NCBI RefSeq assembly: GCF_000740775.1
Contig: NZ_JFGS01000007.1
Coordinates: 1-64,000, forward strand
Length of the DNA: 64,000 nucleotides
Direction of reading: 5' to 3'
From: Haematobacter missouriensis
GTDB lineage: Bacteria; Pseudomonadota; Alphaproteobacteria; Rhodobacterales; Rhodobacteraceae
Both the position numbers and the translations under genes were made by a program. Below the pieces are notes generated by a model. That model saw nothing but the letters and a program-made list of their open reading frames with translations, did not search any database and was not told the origin of the DNA. Positions 29,017 through 38,961 of the stretch are shown here, one piece after another. The first letter of the stretch is position 1. Each line of letters begins with the position of its first letter.

Positions 29017-30270
29017 TTACTGAAGGTAGCTCATGGGATCGACACTCTCGTACCCGTTGCGCACCTCGAAATGCAGGAACGAAGGGTTGCCCTGTCGCAC
29101 GGTCGCAATGGCCTGTCCACGCGTAACGGCGGAGCCTTTTGCCACCTTGATGCTATCGATATTGGCATAGACCGTGAGCAGGTTGTTGGCATGGCGAATG
29201 ACGAGGATCGGCACCTGATCGGTGTCCTGAGTGATCGCTGCAACCGTGCCGTCGGTCGCGGCGTGGACGGTGGCCCCGGCGGGGGCGGCGATGTCAATCC
29301 CTTCGTTCTTGCCGCGCGCATAGGGGCGGATGATGCTCCCCTCCACCGGCATGGCGAGCCGGGCGGAGGAGGCAGGCGTCCGCTGTGCGCCGAGGTTGGG
29401 TGAGGCGGGTGTGGCCGCGGCAATTTCCTCGTTGGTCTTGGTGTTCTTCTCCGGCAATGGGGTCGCGGCACTCGGCGGCGGCGGCGTGGGGGAACCGGTA
29501 CCCGGCTGATTGGCCGCGGATTGCGCAGGAGCGGGGCCGGTCGCGACGGGGATCAACAGATATTGGCCGTCGCGCACGGTCATCTGGGCGTCCAGCCCAT
29601 TCCATTCCGCCAGCGAACGGGCCGAGACGTTGTAGAGCCGCGCTATCGAATAGGCCGTCTCCCCGCGCTTGACCTGATGGCGGACCGGCTCTGCCCGACT
29701 ACCGGAAGCAGCGGGCGGGCGACTGCTGACATTGGCGGAACTGGCGCTCTGGCTGGTTGCAGGCGTTCTCCGCACCGTACCGGACGTTTCTGCACGTTCG
29801 ATCGCACCGGAGGCTAGCGTCGTCACATCGACCGGTGCGGCCGCGATCGACCCGCTGGAGATACTGCTTGTATCGGAGGAGAAGCCGGAGTCAGCCGTCA
29901 CCGTCATGGGCTCACTCACGCGACGCGGTAATGCCAGCACCTCACCTTCCCGAAGACCCGTTTCGCTGGCAAGCGCGTTGTAAGAGGCCAGTTCGCTTGC
30001 CGGAATGCCCACCCGCTGTGCAATGCTGCCGACAGTGTCGCCGCGCCGGGCCACGGCCACCTGATATGTCGGATAGGAGATGACGCCCCGCCCGTCCGGT
30101 TGCGGACGGCTGGCTGTCGGCTGGCGTGCGGCTTCGGATGTGTCGAGATTGGTGGGAATGACACCGCGCATGTCCCAGTCGAGCGGTCGCCCGCAGGCTC
30201 CCACGATGGCAAGCGCTGCGCAGGCGAGCGCGATCCGGCGCAACGGTCGCTGAGCGGAACGGAAAGGCAT
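29017..30270 (-). CDS. nlpD: NlpD-like LysM/LytM lipoprotein
   Basis: A 417-residue envelope lipoprotein. The signal peptide ends in a lipobox (LAIVGAC, lipidated Cys near residue 26). Two LysM domains bind peptidoglycan (YQVAVARRGDTVGSIAQRVG near 75 and HQVKRGETAYSIARLYN near 205), separated by Ser/Pro-rich linkers. A C-terminal LytM (M23) domain follows. Zinc ligands are degenerate: NEGIDIA has Asn where active LytM enzymes have His, and SFLHFEVR lacks the first His of His-X-His. This matches NlpD, an amidase activator without own hydrolase activity. ATG 30270 has AGAGG upstream. It is encoded with surE and pcm, the classic order. Confidence 0.88.
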   Translation of the reverse strand: MPFRSAQRPLRRIALACAALAIVGACGRPLDWDMRGVIPTNLDTSEAARQPTASRPQPDGRGVISYPTYQVAVARRGDTVGSIAQRVGIPASELASYNALASETGLREGEVLALPRRVSEPMTVTADSGFSSDTSSISSGSIAAAPVDVTTLASGAIERAETSGTVRRTPATSQSASSANVSSRPPAASGSRAEPVRHQVKRGETAYSIARLYNVSARSLAEWNGLDAQMTVRDGQYLLIPVATGPAPAQSAANQPGTGSPTPPPPSAATPLPEKNTKTNEEIAAATPASPNLGAQRTPASSARLAMPVEGSIIRPYARGKNEGIDIAAPAGATVHAATDGTVAAITQDTDQVPILVIRHANNLLTVYANIDSIKVAKGSAVTRGQAIATVRQGNPSFLHFEVRNGYESVDPMSYLQ

Positions 30271-30329
30271 CACTGTCATCCTCTTCAGTTTCCCGACGGG
30301 GGCCGTCTGTGCGACCCTTGCGTCCGGCA

Positions 30330-30977
30330 TCATTCCTGGCCGAGCCCCTCCACGAGCGGCACGAACCGCACGGAGCGAAGCTCTTCGTAATGCACGCCTT
30401 CTGCCGTGCGCGTGACCTTGATCAGGCTCTGCACCGCGTCCGACTGGCCGACGGGGAGCACCATGATACCCCCCTCGCGCAACTGGGCCAAGAGGGGGCC
30501 GGGCGGATCTTCTGCCGCAGCCGTGACGAGGATGCGGTCGAACGGCGCCTGCTCCTGCAGCCCGTGGGAGCCGTCGGCGGCAAAGGCGGTAATGTTGTGC
30601 AGGCCGAGTTGCTGGAACGTTGCCTCCGCCTGCCGGACGAGCCTCCGATGCCGGTCGATCGTGTAGACGCGCCGGACAAGCTGCGACAGGATCGCCGCCT
30701 GATAGCCGGAGCCGGTCCCGACCTCCAGCACCTTGTCGCGCGGGCCGGCCTCCAGCGCCTGCGTCATCAGGCCGACGATGGAGGGCTGGGAGATGGTCTG
30801 GCCGCAGGCGATGGGCAGCGGCGTATCGTCATAGGCGCGTTCGGCAAAGACACCGGTGACGAAGCTGCCCCGGTCGATCTTTTCCATGGCCGCCAGTACG
30901 CGCGTATCCGTCACCCCGCGGGACCGCAGGGTGAAAAGAAAGCGCATCTTTCGTTCGGAGAGGTCTTCCTCCGTCAT
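30330..30977 (-). CDS. pcm: protein-L-isoaspartate O-methyltransferase
   Basis: A 215-residue SAM-dependent methyltransferase that starts repair of isoaspartyl residues. The SAM motif is [19 protein letters not shown] and the PCMT signature around [19 protein letters not shown] is intact. The start is three bases after the surE stop on the minus strand, and nlpD follows, giving the conserved stationary-phase operon surE-pcm-nlpD. Confidence 0.95.
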   Translation of the reverse strand: MTEEDLSERKMRFLFTLRSRGVTDTRVLAAMEKIDRGSFVTGVFAERAYDDTPLPIACGQTISQPSIVGLMTQALEAGPRDKVLEVGTGSGYQAAILSQLVRRVYTIDRHRRLVRQAEATFQQLGLHNITAFAADGSHGLQEQAPFDRILVTAAAEDPPGPLLAQLREGGIMVLPVGQSDAVQSLIKVTRTAEGVHYEELRSVRFVPLVEGLGQE

Positions 30978-30980
30978 CGC

Positions 30981-31769
30981 TCAGGAGGCGAAACGGGCAC
31001 GCAGCGTTTCCACCGCATCATGAGCGGTCAGATCGGCGCGGAGCGGGGTGATGGAAATGTAATCATCGAGGTTGGCGGCAACATCGCTGCCCTCTTCGGT
31101 CCGCAGGTGCTGCGGCCCACCCTTGATCCACAGGAATCGCCGCCCTGTCGGGGAGATGGTCGCCTCAGCCGTGAAGAGACCTTCTCCGCGAAAACCCTGA
31201 TTGGTGATCCGGCTTCCCTTCACATCGGCCGACCCGATGGGAGGAAAGTTGACGTTGTAGAATAGCCGGTAGCCCATCCCGTCCCACAGACCCTTTTCCA
31301 GCAGGTCGCCGACGACTCCCGCCCCGAATTCGGCTGCCGCGTCGAACGGATCGGCAAGGTCGCGTGTGCGCGGTCCGAGGAATTGCGAAAGCGCGATGGC
31401 CTTCACCCCCTGCAGAGCCGCTTCCATGGCCCCGCCCAACGTGCCGGAATAGAGCGTGTTCTCTGCCGCGTTATTGCCGCTGTTCACGCCCGACAGCACA
31501 AGATCAGGCTTCGCGCCCTCCATCACGTCGTGGATAGCTGCGAGAACACAGTCGGCGGGAGAGCCTTCGGCGGCGTATGTGCGCTCCGCAAGACGGGCGA
31601 TCATCATGGGGCGGGTATAGGAAATGCAGTGGCCGACGCCGGATTGTTCAAACGCGGGCGCGACGACCCACACCTCTCCCTTCGGTCCTGCGACCCTGTT
31701 GGCGATGGCGATCGCAACCTTCAAGCCGGGCGCATTGATTCCGTCGTCGTTCGTCACAAGAATTCGCAT
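30981..31769 (-). CDS. surE: 5'/3'-nucleotidase SurE
   Basis: A 262-residue metal-dependent nucleotidase. The N-terminal [16 protein letters not shown] contains the metal-binding Asp-Asp pair; [28 protein letters not shown] holds the second metal site and the active-site loop. The length is normal. First gene of surE-pcm-nlpD. About 60 bases separate it from the small membrane-protein gene upstream. Confidence 0.96.
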   Translation of the reverse strand: MRILVTNDDGINAPGLKVAIAIANRVAGPKGEVWVVAPAFEQSGVGHCISYTRPMMIARLAERTYAAEGSPADCVLAAIHDVMEGAKPDLVLSGVNSGNNAAENTLYSGTLGGAMEAALQGVKAIALSQFLGPRTRDLADPFDAAAEFGAGVVGDLLEKGLWDGMGYRLFYNVNFPPIGSADVKGSRITNQGFRGEGLFTAEATISPTGRRFLWIKGGPQHLRTEEGSDVAANLDDYISITPLRADLTAHDAVETLRARFAS

Positions 31770-31830
31770 GTCACCGTCCCCTTATTCTGCTCCTGATTAG
31801 AGCAGGGGAGGCGTCAGGTAAAGCGAACGG

Positions 31831-32013
31831 TCAGGCGCGCTGCTTCTGGCGCCACACCCCCCAGGCGCCGGTTATTGCAGCGGAGGCGACCGCTCCCGTG
31901 GCGCACCCCACCATCCAGATCGGCAGCGCGCGACCCGGATCACCCGTAATCATGATATGGAGAGCCAGCATCAGCAGGCCGAAGAGACTTCCGAAAACCG
32001 CATGTCCTGCCAT
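31831..32013 (-). CDS. small two-helix membrane protein, unknown function
   Basis: A 60-residue protein with two predicted membrane helices (about 6-22, FGSLFGLLMLALHIMI, and about 31-52, IWMVGCATGAVASAAITGAW) and a basic end WRQKQRA. ATG 32013 was chosen over the longer frame because a GGGGGAC ribosome site lies before it and the hydrophobic region begins right after. No family recognised. It lies between surE and the SDR gene on the same strand. Confidence 0.55.
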   Translation of the reverse strand: MAGHAVFGSLFGLLMLALHIMITGDPGRALPIWMVGCATGAVASAAITGAWGVWRQKQRA

Positions 32014-32139
32014 TCTGTCCCCCGTGTCGCATCTGGCGCCTGCGGCCCACCGACAGAGGGGCACGGCTGCGCGATTCGATTGCCAAGTCGGAAGAAAGAC
32101 GCTCAGACCGGAAGAAAGTTCCGGCTTGCGCCGAAAATG

Positions 32140-32781
32140 TCACAGAATAGCGGCGAGCCGGGCAGCTTCGGAAAGTTCGGAGGCGAGAAGGGAGCGGTCT
32201 TCCCCTGGGAAGAACCGCGCGCGCGTGGCCGTCGGCATGGGCGCAGGCGTTTCAACCAGCACTCGGGGGCCGATCCTCACCGCTTCCGCCTGCCAACTCC
32301 TGGCAAGGGAAATCTGTCCCGCCTTGGTCGCGCCGTAGGCACCAAAGAACTTTTCCCCCGCATGAGGGTCGTCAAAGAACAGCGCTGTGCCATGCTCCGC
32401 CGCGCGGAGCAGCGGCTCCACCATGCCGATCAGCATGCCGGTGGCGCGCAGGTTGACGGCGAGGGAGCGGTCCCAGTCCTTGGTATCGAGATGCCCGGCA
32501 GGGGTCAGCGGGGCCGCATGGATCGCCGCATGGACCCAGAGATCGACCTTGCCCCAGCGCTCGAAGATCGACAGGCACATCTGCCGCATCGCATCATCGT
32601 TGGTGATGTCCATGGGAGCGAGCGTCGCCGCGCCGCCCTTTTGCTGGATACGGTCGTCCAACTCCTCCAGCCCGCCGATGGTGCGGGCGACGGCGACGAT
32701 GTGATAGTCCTCCGCCAGAGCTTCCGCCATCGCGGCGCCAAGGCCGCGGGAGGCGCCTGTAACCAAGGCAATCTTCGTCAT
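32140..32781 (-). CDS. SDR family oxidoreductase
   Basis: A 213-residue short-chain dehydrogenase. The NAD(P)-binding TGASRGLGAAMAEAL and the Tyr-X3-Lys active site in GAYGATKAGQIS are present; the usual Asn-Ala-Gly motif is replaced by VHAAIHAAPL, so the substrate side differs from classical members. ATG 32781 overlaps the purF stop as ATGA, so the two genes are translationally coupled. This purF-SDR pairing is common in related genomes as far as I know. The substrate is unknown. Confidence 0.88.
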   Translation of the reverse strand: MTKIALVTGASRGLGAAMAEALAEDYHIVAVARTIGGLEELDDRIQQKGGAATLAPMDITNDDAMRQMCLSIFERWGKVDLWVHAAIHAAPLTPAGHLDTKDWDRSLAVNLRATGMLIGMVEPLLRAAEHGTALFFDDPHAGEKFFGAYGATKAGQISLARSWQAEAVRIGPRVLVETPAPMPTATRARFFPGEDRSLLASELSEAARLAAIL

Positions 32782-34247
32782 TCGGCGGCGGTCTTCATCT
32801 GAAAGCCCTTCTCCACCATATCGGCGGGGAACACGGGGTACTCGCCCGAGAAGCAAGCGTCGCAATACTGGGGTTGCGCCTTGTCGCGGCCCCCGGCTTC
32901 TCCCGCTGCACGATAGAGACCGTCGAGCGAGATGAAGCGGAGCGAATCCACGCCGAGATAATCCCGCATCTCATCCTCCGTCATATGCGAGGCGAGAAGC
33001 TTGTCCCGATCCGGTGTATCGACGCCGTAGAAGCAGGGCCAGGCGGTGGGGGGAGAGGCGATACGGAAATGCACCTCCGCCGCACCGGCGTCGAGGATCA
33101 TTTCCTTGATCTTGCGGCTGGTGGTGCCGCGGACGACGGAATCGTCCACCAATATCACCCGCTTGCCCTTGATGAGCGCGCGGTTGACGTTGAGCTTCAG
33201 GCGAACGCCCATGTTGCGGATCTGCTCGGTGGGTTCGATGAAGGTCCGGCCCATGTACTGGTTTCGGATGATTCCCATCGCATACGGAATACCGCTTTCT
33301 TGGCTGAACCCGATCGCGGCGGGGGTGCCGCTGTCGGGCACCGGGCAGACCAGATCTGCCTCTACCGGGGCCTCACGCGCCAGTTCAACACCGATCTGCC
33401 GCCGCGTCTCATAGACCGAGCGACCGCCGAGGATGGAGTCGGGGCGGGAGAAATACACATGCTCGAAGATGCAGAACCGCGGCTTCATCGGCGCGAAGGG
33501 GCGGAAGCTCTCGAGCACGCCGCTTTCAGAGATCACGACCATCTCGCCGGCTTCCACTTCGCGGACGAACTCGGCCCCGATGATGTCGAGCCCGCAGGTC
33601 TCCGACGACAGCGCCCAGCCATCGCCGATCCGGCCCAGAACCAGCGGCCGAACACCCAGAGGATCGCGCACGCCGATCAGCTTTGTCCGCGTCATGGCGA
33701 TAACGGAGAACGCCCCCTCCACCCGGCGCAGCGCGTCCTTCATCCGTTCGGGAATGTCCCGCTGGATGGAGCGCGCCATCAGGTGGATGATGCATTCGCT
33801 GTCGGAGGAAGACTGGAAGATGGAGCCGCGCTCGATCAGTTCCCGGCGCAGTTGTGCGGCATTCGTCAGGTTGCCGTTATGCGCTATGGCCGCGCCGCCC
33901 ATGGAAAACTCGCCGAAGAACGGCTGCACGTCCCTTATGGCGGTGTTGCCCTTCGAACCGGCGGTGGAATAGCGCACATGGCCGATACCGATGGAGCCGG
34001 GCAGCGTCTTCATCACCTCGGCATCGGTGAAGTTGTCCCGTACGTAGCCGAATCGGCGGGCGGAGTTGAAGCCGGTTGCGGGATCATGCGTCACGATCCC
34101 GCCCGCCTCCTGTCCGCGGTGCTGGAGGGCGTGCATGCCAAGCGCGACAAAATTGGCTGCATCGGTCACACCGATGACACCAAATATGCCGCATTCTTCT
34201 TTCAGCTTATCGTCGTCGAACGGATGGCTGTGCTGCTCGTCGCGCAT
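32778..34247 (-). CDS. purF: amidophosphoribosyltransferase PurF ([4Fe-4S], propeptide type)
   Basis: A 489-residue enzyme of the first step of purine synthesis. An 18-residue propeptide precedes the catalytic Cys of ECGIFGV; the PRPP motif is VILVDDSVVRGTTSRK. Four Cys in the places used for the [4Fe-4S] cluster of the Bacillus enzyme are present (RFCIFEHVYFSRPDS, WPCFYGVDTP and the pair in YCDACFSGEYP). So this is the cluster-containing type that needs propeptide removal, not the E. coli type. Downstream is the coupled SDR gene; upstream, after 95 bases, cvpA. Confidence 0.96.
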   Translation of the reverse strand: MRDEQHSHPFDDDKLKEECGIFGVIGVTDAANFVALGMHALQHRGQEAGGIVTHDPATGFNSARRFGYVRDNFTDAEVMKTLPGSIGIGHVRYSTAGSKGNTAIRDVQPFFGEFSMGGAAIAHNGNLTNAAQLRRELIERGSIFQSSSDSECIIHLMARSIQRDIPERMKDALRRVEGAFSVIAMTRTKLIGVRDPLGVRPLVLGRIGDGWALSSETCGLDIIGAEFVREVEAGEMVVISESGVLESFRPFAPMKPRFCIFEHVYFSRPDSILGGRSVYETRRQIGVELAREAPVEADLVCPVPDSGTPAAIGFSQESGIPYAMGIIRNQYMGRTFIEPTEQIRNMGVRLKLNVNRALIKGKRVILVDDSVVRGTTSRKIKEMILDAGAAEVHFRIASPPTAWPCFYGVDTPDRDKLLASHMTEDEMRDYLGVDSLRFISLDGLYRAAGEAGGRDKAQPQYCDACFSGEYPVFPADMVEKGFQMKTAAE

Positions 34248-34342
34248 GGCGCGTCCTCCGAATCCGGGGCGGGGGGAACGTGGTGCTCCACATAGTAACT
34301 CCGGACGCCGAAGTCATCCCCCTGAAAGTGCACAGCCGGTCT

Positions 34343-34939
34343 TCAGTTCTGCGCAGGTGTCGCGGGAAGATCGGGCGTAACGACCGGTGCGCCGCAGCTC
34401 CCGACCAGATGCTCATAGCGCGAGACGATCCAGCCCGGCGCGTCTGCGGGGATCGACCGGTCGATATTCCCCTGTACGGACGAGAAAATCTGCGCGGAGC
34501 GGGAGTTGTCCACCATCGGGATCGACGTTCCCGACATCGCACGATCATAGACCACGAAGGCCACGGCCACGAGCAGCAGGCCCCGGAGAACACCGAAGAA
34601 GAAGCCCAGCCCCTGATCCAGCCCGCCGAGCGCCGAGCGCTGCACGACCCCGGAGAACAACGGCGTGAACAGCGAGGCAAGCACGAGCGCAACCGCGAAG
34701 ACCGCCGCAAAGGCGGCGATCAGCGACAGTTCGCAACTGTCGGCGAGAAACTTGTTCAGGCCGGGGATTTCGCGAATCAGCGGTTCCGCAGCGGGGGCGA
34801 AGATGTAGGCGAGGATCGCCGCCACGATCCAGCCCGCGATCGCCATCGCCTCCCGCACGAAACCGCGCGAATAGGCGAGAAGCGCCGAGACGACGATGAC
34901 GGCGGCCACGACCGCGTCGATGATGGTGAAGCCCTGCAT
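34343..34939 (-). CDS. cvpA: CvpA family membrane protein
   Basis: A 198-residue inner-membrane protein with about four helices (FTIIDAVVAAVIVVSALLAY at the N-terminus, then near 35, 68 and 105) and a polar C-terminal tail. CvpA proteins are named for colicin V production and act in envelope homeostasis. The position just before purF is the usual one in proteobacteria. RadA ends 21 bases upstream of its start. Confidence 0.9.
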   Translation of the reverse strand: MQGFTIIDAVVAAVIVVSALLAYSRGFVREAMAIAGWIVAAILAYIFAPAAEPLIREIPGLNKFLADSCELSLIAAFAAVFAVALVLASLFTPLFSGVVQRSALGGLDQGLGFFFGVLRGLLLVAVAFVVYDRAMSGTSIPMVDNSRSAQIFSSVQGNIDRSIPADAPGWIVSRYEHLVGSCGAPVVTPDLPATPAQN

Positions 34940-34960
34940 CTGTCCCTGCTCCGCTGTCGT

Positions 34961-36325
34961 CTATCCTGCGCCGAACGTCTCGCCCACAAAGGCGGCGAGA
35001 TCGGCGAAACCGCGCAGCCCGTCATCCCCTTCGGGGCTTTCTACGCTGCGGGCGGGCGCGATGGCTCGTGAAAAACCAAGTTTCCGCGCTTCTTTCAACC
35101 TGTTTTCCGTCTGTGACACCGGCCGGAGCGCGCCGGAGAGGCTGATCTCTCCGAAAACCACGGTCTCCGGGGGCAGCGCCGCATCCTCCCGTGCGGAAAG
35201 AAGCGCTGCCGCCACGGCCAGATCCGCGGCCGGTTCGGAGATTCGCAACCCGCCCGCCACGTTCAGATAGACGTCCAGCCCGCCGAAGGGGATGCCGCAG
35301 CGCGCCTCCAGCACGGCGAGGATCATGGCAAGCCGTCCGCCGTCCCAGCCGACGACGCTGCGCCGTGCGCTTCCCGGGGGCGAGGGGGCGACGAGCGCCT
35401 GAATCTCGACCAGCAGGGGCCGCGTTCCCTCGATCCCCGCGAAGACGACGGAGCCGGGGCTGGGCCGCTCCCGTTCCGACAAGAACAGGGCGGAGGGATT
35501 GGCGACTTCCGCCAGGCCGGTGCCGGTCATCTCGAACACGCCGATCTCGTCCGACGGGCCGAAGCGGTTCTTGACCGCGCGGAGAATGCGGAACTGATGC
35601 CCGCGCTCGCCTTCGAAATAGAGCACGGTGTCGACCATGTGCTCGACCACGCGGGGGCCGGCGATCTGCCCTTCCTTGGTGACATGGCCCACGATGATGA
35701 CGGCGGTGTTGCGCCGCTTGGCGAAGGTGACGAGCTCATGCGCCGCCGCCCGAACCTGCGCCACCGAACCGGGGGCACTCTCGACCGTATCGGACCACAT
35801 GGTCTGGATCGAATCGACGATGACGAGGTCGGGCTTTTCCGCTTCCAGCGTCGCGATGATGTCGCGGAGCGCGGTTTCGGCGGCCAGCCTGAGCGGCGCT
35901 CCGCCAAGCCCCAGCCGCTCCGCCCGCATCCTGACCTGCGCGGACGCTTCCTCGCCCGTGACATAGATGACGGAGAGGCCCGCTTGCGCGAAACTGGCGG
36001 CGGCTTGAAGCAGCAGCGTGGACTTGCCGATACCGGGGTCACCGCCCACCAGCACGGCGGAAGCCGGGACCAGACCGCCGCCCAGCACCCTGTCCAGCTC
36101 CCCCATGCCGGAGGCGGTGCGGGCTGGCGGAGGCTCTCGCGCGGCAAGGTCGCCCAAGGGCACCATGCGACCGCGAAGCTTGCCCAGCCCTTTCGGCGCG
36201 GCGGAAAGCGGCGCCTCCTCCACGATGGTGTTCCATGCGCCGCAGGCGTCGCAGCGGCCGGACCATTTGGAATAGGTCGCACCGCAGGCGGTGCAGGCGA
36301 AGGTGGGGGAGGGGGCGCGTGCCAT
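34961..36325 (-). CDS. radA: DNA repair protein RadA
   Basis: A 454-residue RecA-like branch-migration helicase. The N-terminal C4 zinc finger is CTACGATYSKWSGRCDACG; Walker A is GGDPGIGKSTLL; the RadA-specific KNRFG motif is in RAVKNRFGPSDE; a Lon-protease-like C-terminal domain starts near 285. ATG 36325 (MARAPSPTFACTACG) is the normal start, seven codons inside the longest frame. First gene of a minus-strand run radA-cvpA-purF-SDR, divergent from the ABC exporter. Confidence 0.96.
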   Translation of the reverse strand: MARAPSPTFACTACGATYSKWSGRCDACGAWNTIVEEAPLSAAPKGLGKLRGRMVPLGDLAAREPPPARTASGMGELDRVLGGGLVPASAVLVGGDPGIGKSTLLLQAAASFAQAGLSVIYVTGEEASAQVRMRAERLGLGGAPLRLAAETALRDIIATLEAEKPDLVIVDSIQTMWSDTVESAPGSVAQVRAAAHELVTFAKRRNTAVIIVGHVTKEGQIAGPRVVEHMVDTVLYFEGERGHQFRILRAVKNRFGPSDEIGVFEMTGTGLAEVANPSALFLSERERPSPGSVVFAGIEGTRPLLVEIQALVAPSPPGSARRSVVGWDGGRLAMILAVLEARCGIPFGGLDVYLNVAGGLRISEPAADLAVAAALLSAREDAALPPETVVFGEISLSGALRPVSQTENRLKEARKLGFSRAIAPARSVESPEGDDGLRGFADLAAFVGETFGAG

Positions 36326-36600
36326 GCTCTCTTCTGCCCGACCCAAGTACCACCTTCAAGCCCGTCCGGGTGCCGTGCCCGCTCCACCGGAGCCGATGGC
36401 CCGGGCGAGCGGGCACGGCGGACAGGAGCCATGGGTGCCGGCCGGGGCAGGGAAGCGTCCGGCGGACGGCGTTTCGGCGGAGACGATTCTGGCAGAGGGC
36501 ATTTCCGGAAGGTATGTTTCCGGCTGGGGCGCGCGTATCAGACTTCCGGCCTGCTTGCCGCAGGAAGCGTCTGGGCATAAACGGGAGCAAAGGAGACAGC

Positions 36601-38394
36601 ATGGCGCGCGGCAATTCGGCAATCGGGGCGGACCGGGCGAAATCCCGCAGGGTTGGTTCCCTGCGCGGACTGGTGCCGTTCATCTGGCCCTATCGTGTTC
36701 TGGCCGTCGCGGCGGTGCTGGCCCTTATCCTGACGGCTGGCGTCTCTCTGGTCCTGCCGATGGCGGTGCGGCGGGTGGTCGATGGCTTCGGGTCGGACGC
36801 GCTGCTGCTCGACACCTACTTCACCGCCTTTCTCGGCATCGCCGCGCTGCTCGCCGTGGGCACTGGCCTGCGCTACTACCTCGTCACCCGGCTGGGAGAG
36901 CGGGTGGTCGCCGATATCCGCAAGGCGGTGTTCGACAGGGTGATCGGCCTCAGTCCCGGTTTCTATGAGCGCGTGATGAGCGGGGAAGTCCTCTCCCGCA
37001 TCACCACCGACACGACAGTGATCCTGTCGGTGGTCGGCTCCTCCATCTCCGTTGCGATGCGCAATGCCATCATCGTGCTGGGCGGCACGCTGCTGATGCT
37101 GTTTACATCGGCCAAGCTTACGGGGCTGGTACTGCTCATCGTGCCGCTGGTGATCGTGCCCATCGTGACGCTGGGGCGCAGGCTCCGGGCGGAATCGCGG
37201 ACAAGTCAGGACTGGATCGCCGCCTCAGCGGGCAATGCCTCCGAAGCGCTCACCGCCGTTCAGACGGTGCAGGCTTTCGATCACGAGCCGGAGACGCGCG
37301 CTGCCTTTGCTCGCGTGACGGAGAAGGCCTATGCTTCCGCCCAGCGGCGCATCGGCACGCGGGCGGTGATGACGATGATCGTCATCTTCCTTGTCTTTGC
37401 GGGCGTCGTGGGGGTTCTCTGGGTTGGGGCACGCGATGTCCGTGCGGGTGCGATGAGCATCGGCGCGCTCGTGCAGTTCGTGATCTATGCCATTCTGGTC
37501 GCCGGGGCCGTCGGTTCGCTGTCGGAGACCTGGGGAGAGGTGCAGCGCGCCGCAGGTGCGACCGAGCGCCTGCTGGAACTGCTGGCGACGGAAGACGAGA
37601 TCACGGATCCGGCCGCCCCTGTTCCCCTGCCGCGCCCCGTCCGGGGAGAGGTCGCCTTCCGCGACGTGTCCTTCCACTATCCCACCCGTTCCCAGCGATC
37701 GGCGCTCGAGGATTTCACCCTCACCGTCCGGCCCGGAGAGACGGTGGCCCTCGTCGGTCCGTCCGGGGCGGGCAAGTCCACCGTGCTGCAACTGCTCCTC
37801 CGCTTCCGCGACCCGTTTGCCGGCAGTGTGACGCTGGACGGGATCGACCTGCGGGACATGGCACGGGGCGACTTCCGTGCCGCCCTCTCGCTCGTTCCGC
37901 AGGATCCGGTGATCTTCGCGGCGACCGCGCGGGACAATATACGCTTCGGCAGGCCCGATGCGACGGACGAGGAGGTGGTCGCCGCCGCGCGGGCGGCCGC
38001 TGCGCATGACTTTCTCAGTGCCCTGCCGGATGGCTATGACACATGGCTCGGCGAGCGGGGCGTGGTTCTGTCGGGCGGTCAGCGGCAGCGGATCGCCATT
38101 GCCCGCGCCATCCTCCGTGATGCACCCGTTCTGCTGCTGGACGAGGCGACTTCCGCCCTCGATGCGGAAAGCGAACGTGCGGTACAGCGCGCCGTCGCCC
38201 GGCTGTCGGAGGGGCGCACGACGATCGTCGTGGCCCACCGCCTTGCCACCGTCAGAAGCGCCGACCGGATTGTCGTGCTGGACGAAGGGCGGATTGTCGC
38301 AGAGGGCACTCATGAGACCCTGGTCGCCGAAGGCGGGCTCTACGCGCGGCTCGCACGTCTCCAGTTCGCCGAAGGACTGCAAGCGGCGGAATAG
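36601..38394 (+). CDS. ABC exporter, fused membrane and ATPase domains
   Basis: A 597-residue half-transporter of the MsbA/LmrA-like type. Six membrane helices span about residues 25-300, and the ATPase has Walker A GPSGAGKSTVL, the Q-loop in SLVPQDPVIF, signature LSGGQRQRIAIARA, Walker B VLLLDEATSALD and the switch His in VVAHRLATV. It should work as a homodimer exporting lipids or drugs. ATG 36601 has AAGGAG seven bases upstream; the longer frame from 36235 overlaps radA and is rejected. The downstream gene encodes a LysM protein. Confidence 0.93.
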   Translation: MARGNSAIGADRAKSRRVGSLRGLVPFIWPYRVLAVAAVLALILTAGVSLVLPMAVRRVVDGFGSDALLLDTYFTAFLGIAALLAVGTGLRYYLVTRLGERVVADIRKAVFDRVIGLSPGFYERVMSGEVLSRITTDTTVILSVVGSSISVAMRNAIIVLGGTLLMLFTSAKLTGLVLLIVPLVIVPIVTLGRRLRAESRTSQDWIAASAGNASEALTAVQTVQAFDHEPETRAAFARVTEKAYASAQRRIGTRAVMTMIVIFLVFAGVVGVLWVGARDVRAGAMSIGALVQFVIYAILVAGAVGSLSETWGEVQRAAGATERLLELLATEDEITDPAAPVPLPRPVRGEVAFRDVSFHYPTRSQRSALEDFTLTVRPGETVALVGPSGAGKSTVLQLLLRFRDPFAGSVTLDGIDLRDMARGDFRAALSLVPQDPVIFAATARDNIRFGRPDATDEEVVAAARAAAAHDFLSALPDGYDTWLGERGVVLSGGQRQRIAIARAILRDAPVLLLDEATSALDAESERAVQRAVARLSEGRTTIVVAHRLATVRSADRIVVLDEGRIVAEGTHETLVAEGGLYARLARLQFAEGLQAAE

Positions 38395-38473
38395 GTCTTG
38401 CCGCCCGCGCATCCAGCTACAGATTGTCGGCAGAACGGTGCCGCCGAACGGTGCCGGAAACCGGAGGAAAACC

Positions 38474-38911
38474 ATGGGTGTATGGGATTTCGTCAAGGAT
38501 GCTGGCAAGTCGCTTTTTGGCGGCGGCAAGGCGGAGGCGGCAACCACCGCTCCTGACGCCGAGACGCTGAAAACCGAGGTCAAGAACCTTGGCCTGAACG
38601 ACAGCGGTCTCCAGATCCACACCGACGGCGATACCGTCAAGGTGACGGGCAAGGCCGCGACGCCGGAGGAGAAGGAGAAGGTGATCCTCGCCGTCGGCAA
38701 TGTCGCGGGCGTGTCGAAGGTCGAGACCGATGATGACGATGGGCCGGAGCCGGTGTTCTACACGGTGAAGAAGGGCGATACGCTCTCAGCCATTTCCAAG
38801 GCGACACTCGGTAACGCCAACCGCTACAACGAGATTTTCGAGGCGAACCGCCCGATGCTCAGCCATCCCGACAAGATCTATCCCGGACAGGTGCTGCGTA
38901 TTCCGCAGTAA
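38474..38911 (+). CDS. BON and LysM domain protein (Kbp/YgaU-like)
   Basis: A 145-residue protein with a short N-terminal segment (GVWDFVKDAGKSLFGG), a BON domain (about 30-85, TEVKNLGLNDSGLQIHTDGD) and a C-terminal LysM domain (about 95-143, FYTVKKGDTLSAISKATLGN). The order matches E. coli Kbp/YgaU, a potassium-binding protein. No signal peptide is seen. GGAGG precedes ATG 38474. It follows the exporter by 79 bases and is closed by a hairpin at 38922. Confidence 0.88.
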   Translation: MGVWDFVKDAGKSLFGGGKAEAATTAPDAETLKTEVKNLGLNDSGLQIHTDGDTVKVTGKAATPEEKEKVILAVGNVAGVSKVETDDDDGPEPVFYTVKKGDTLSAISKATLGNANRYNEIFEANRPMLSHPDKIYPGQVLRIPQ

Positions 38912-38921
38912 CCCTGCGTTG

Positions 38922-38961
38922 CCCCACTCCGGCAGAAGGTGCAGCCTGCCGGGGTGGGGTT
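38922..38961 (+). terminator. probable terminator after the LysM gene
   Basis: A 14-bp stem with one G-T pair (38922-38935 against 38946-38959), a 10-base loop and only two T after it. The very stable stem suggests transcription stops or messages are stabilised here, between the LysM gene and the acyl-CoA synthetase gene. Confidence 0.6.

Noticed and set aside
36235-36600. N-terminal extension of the ABC exporter
   Set aside because: Overlaps radA on the other strand and lacks a ribosome site; ATG 36601 has AAGGAG.
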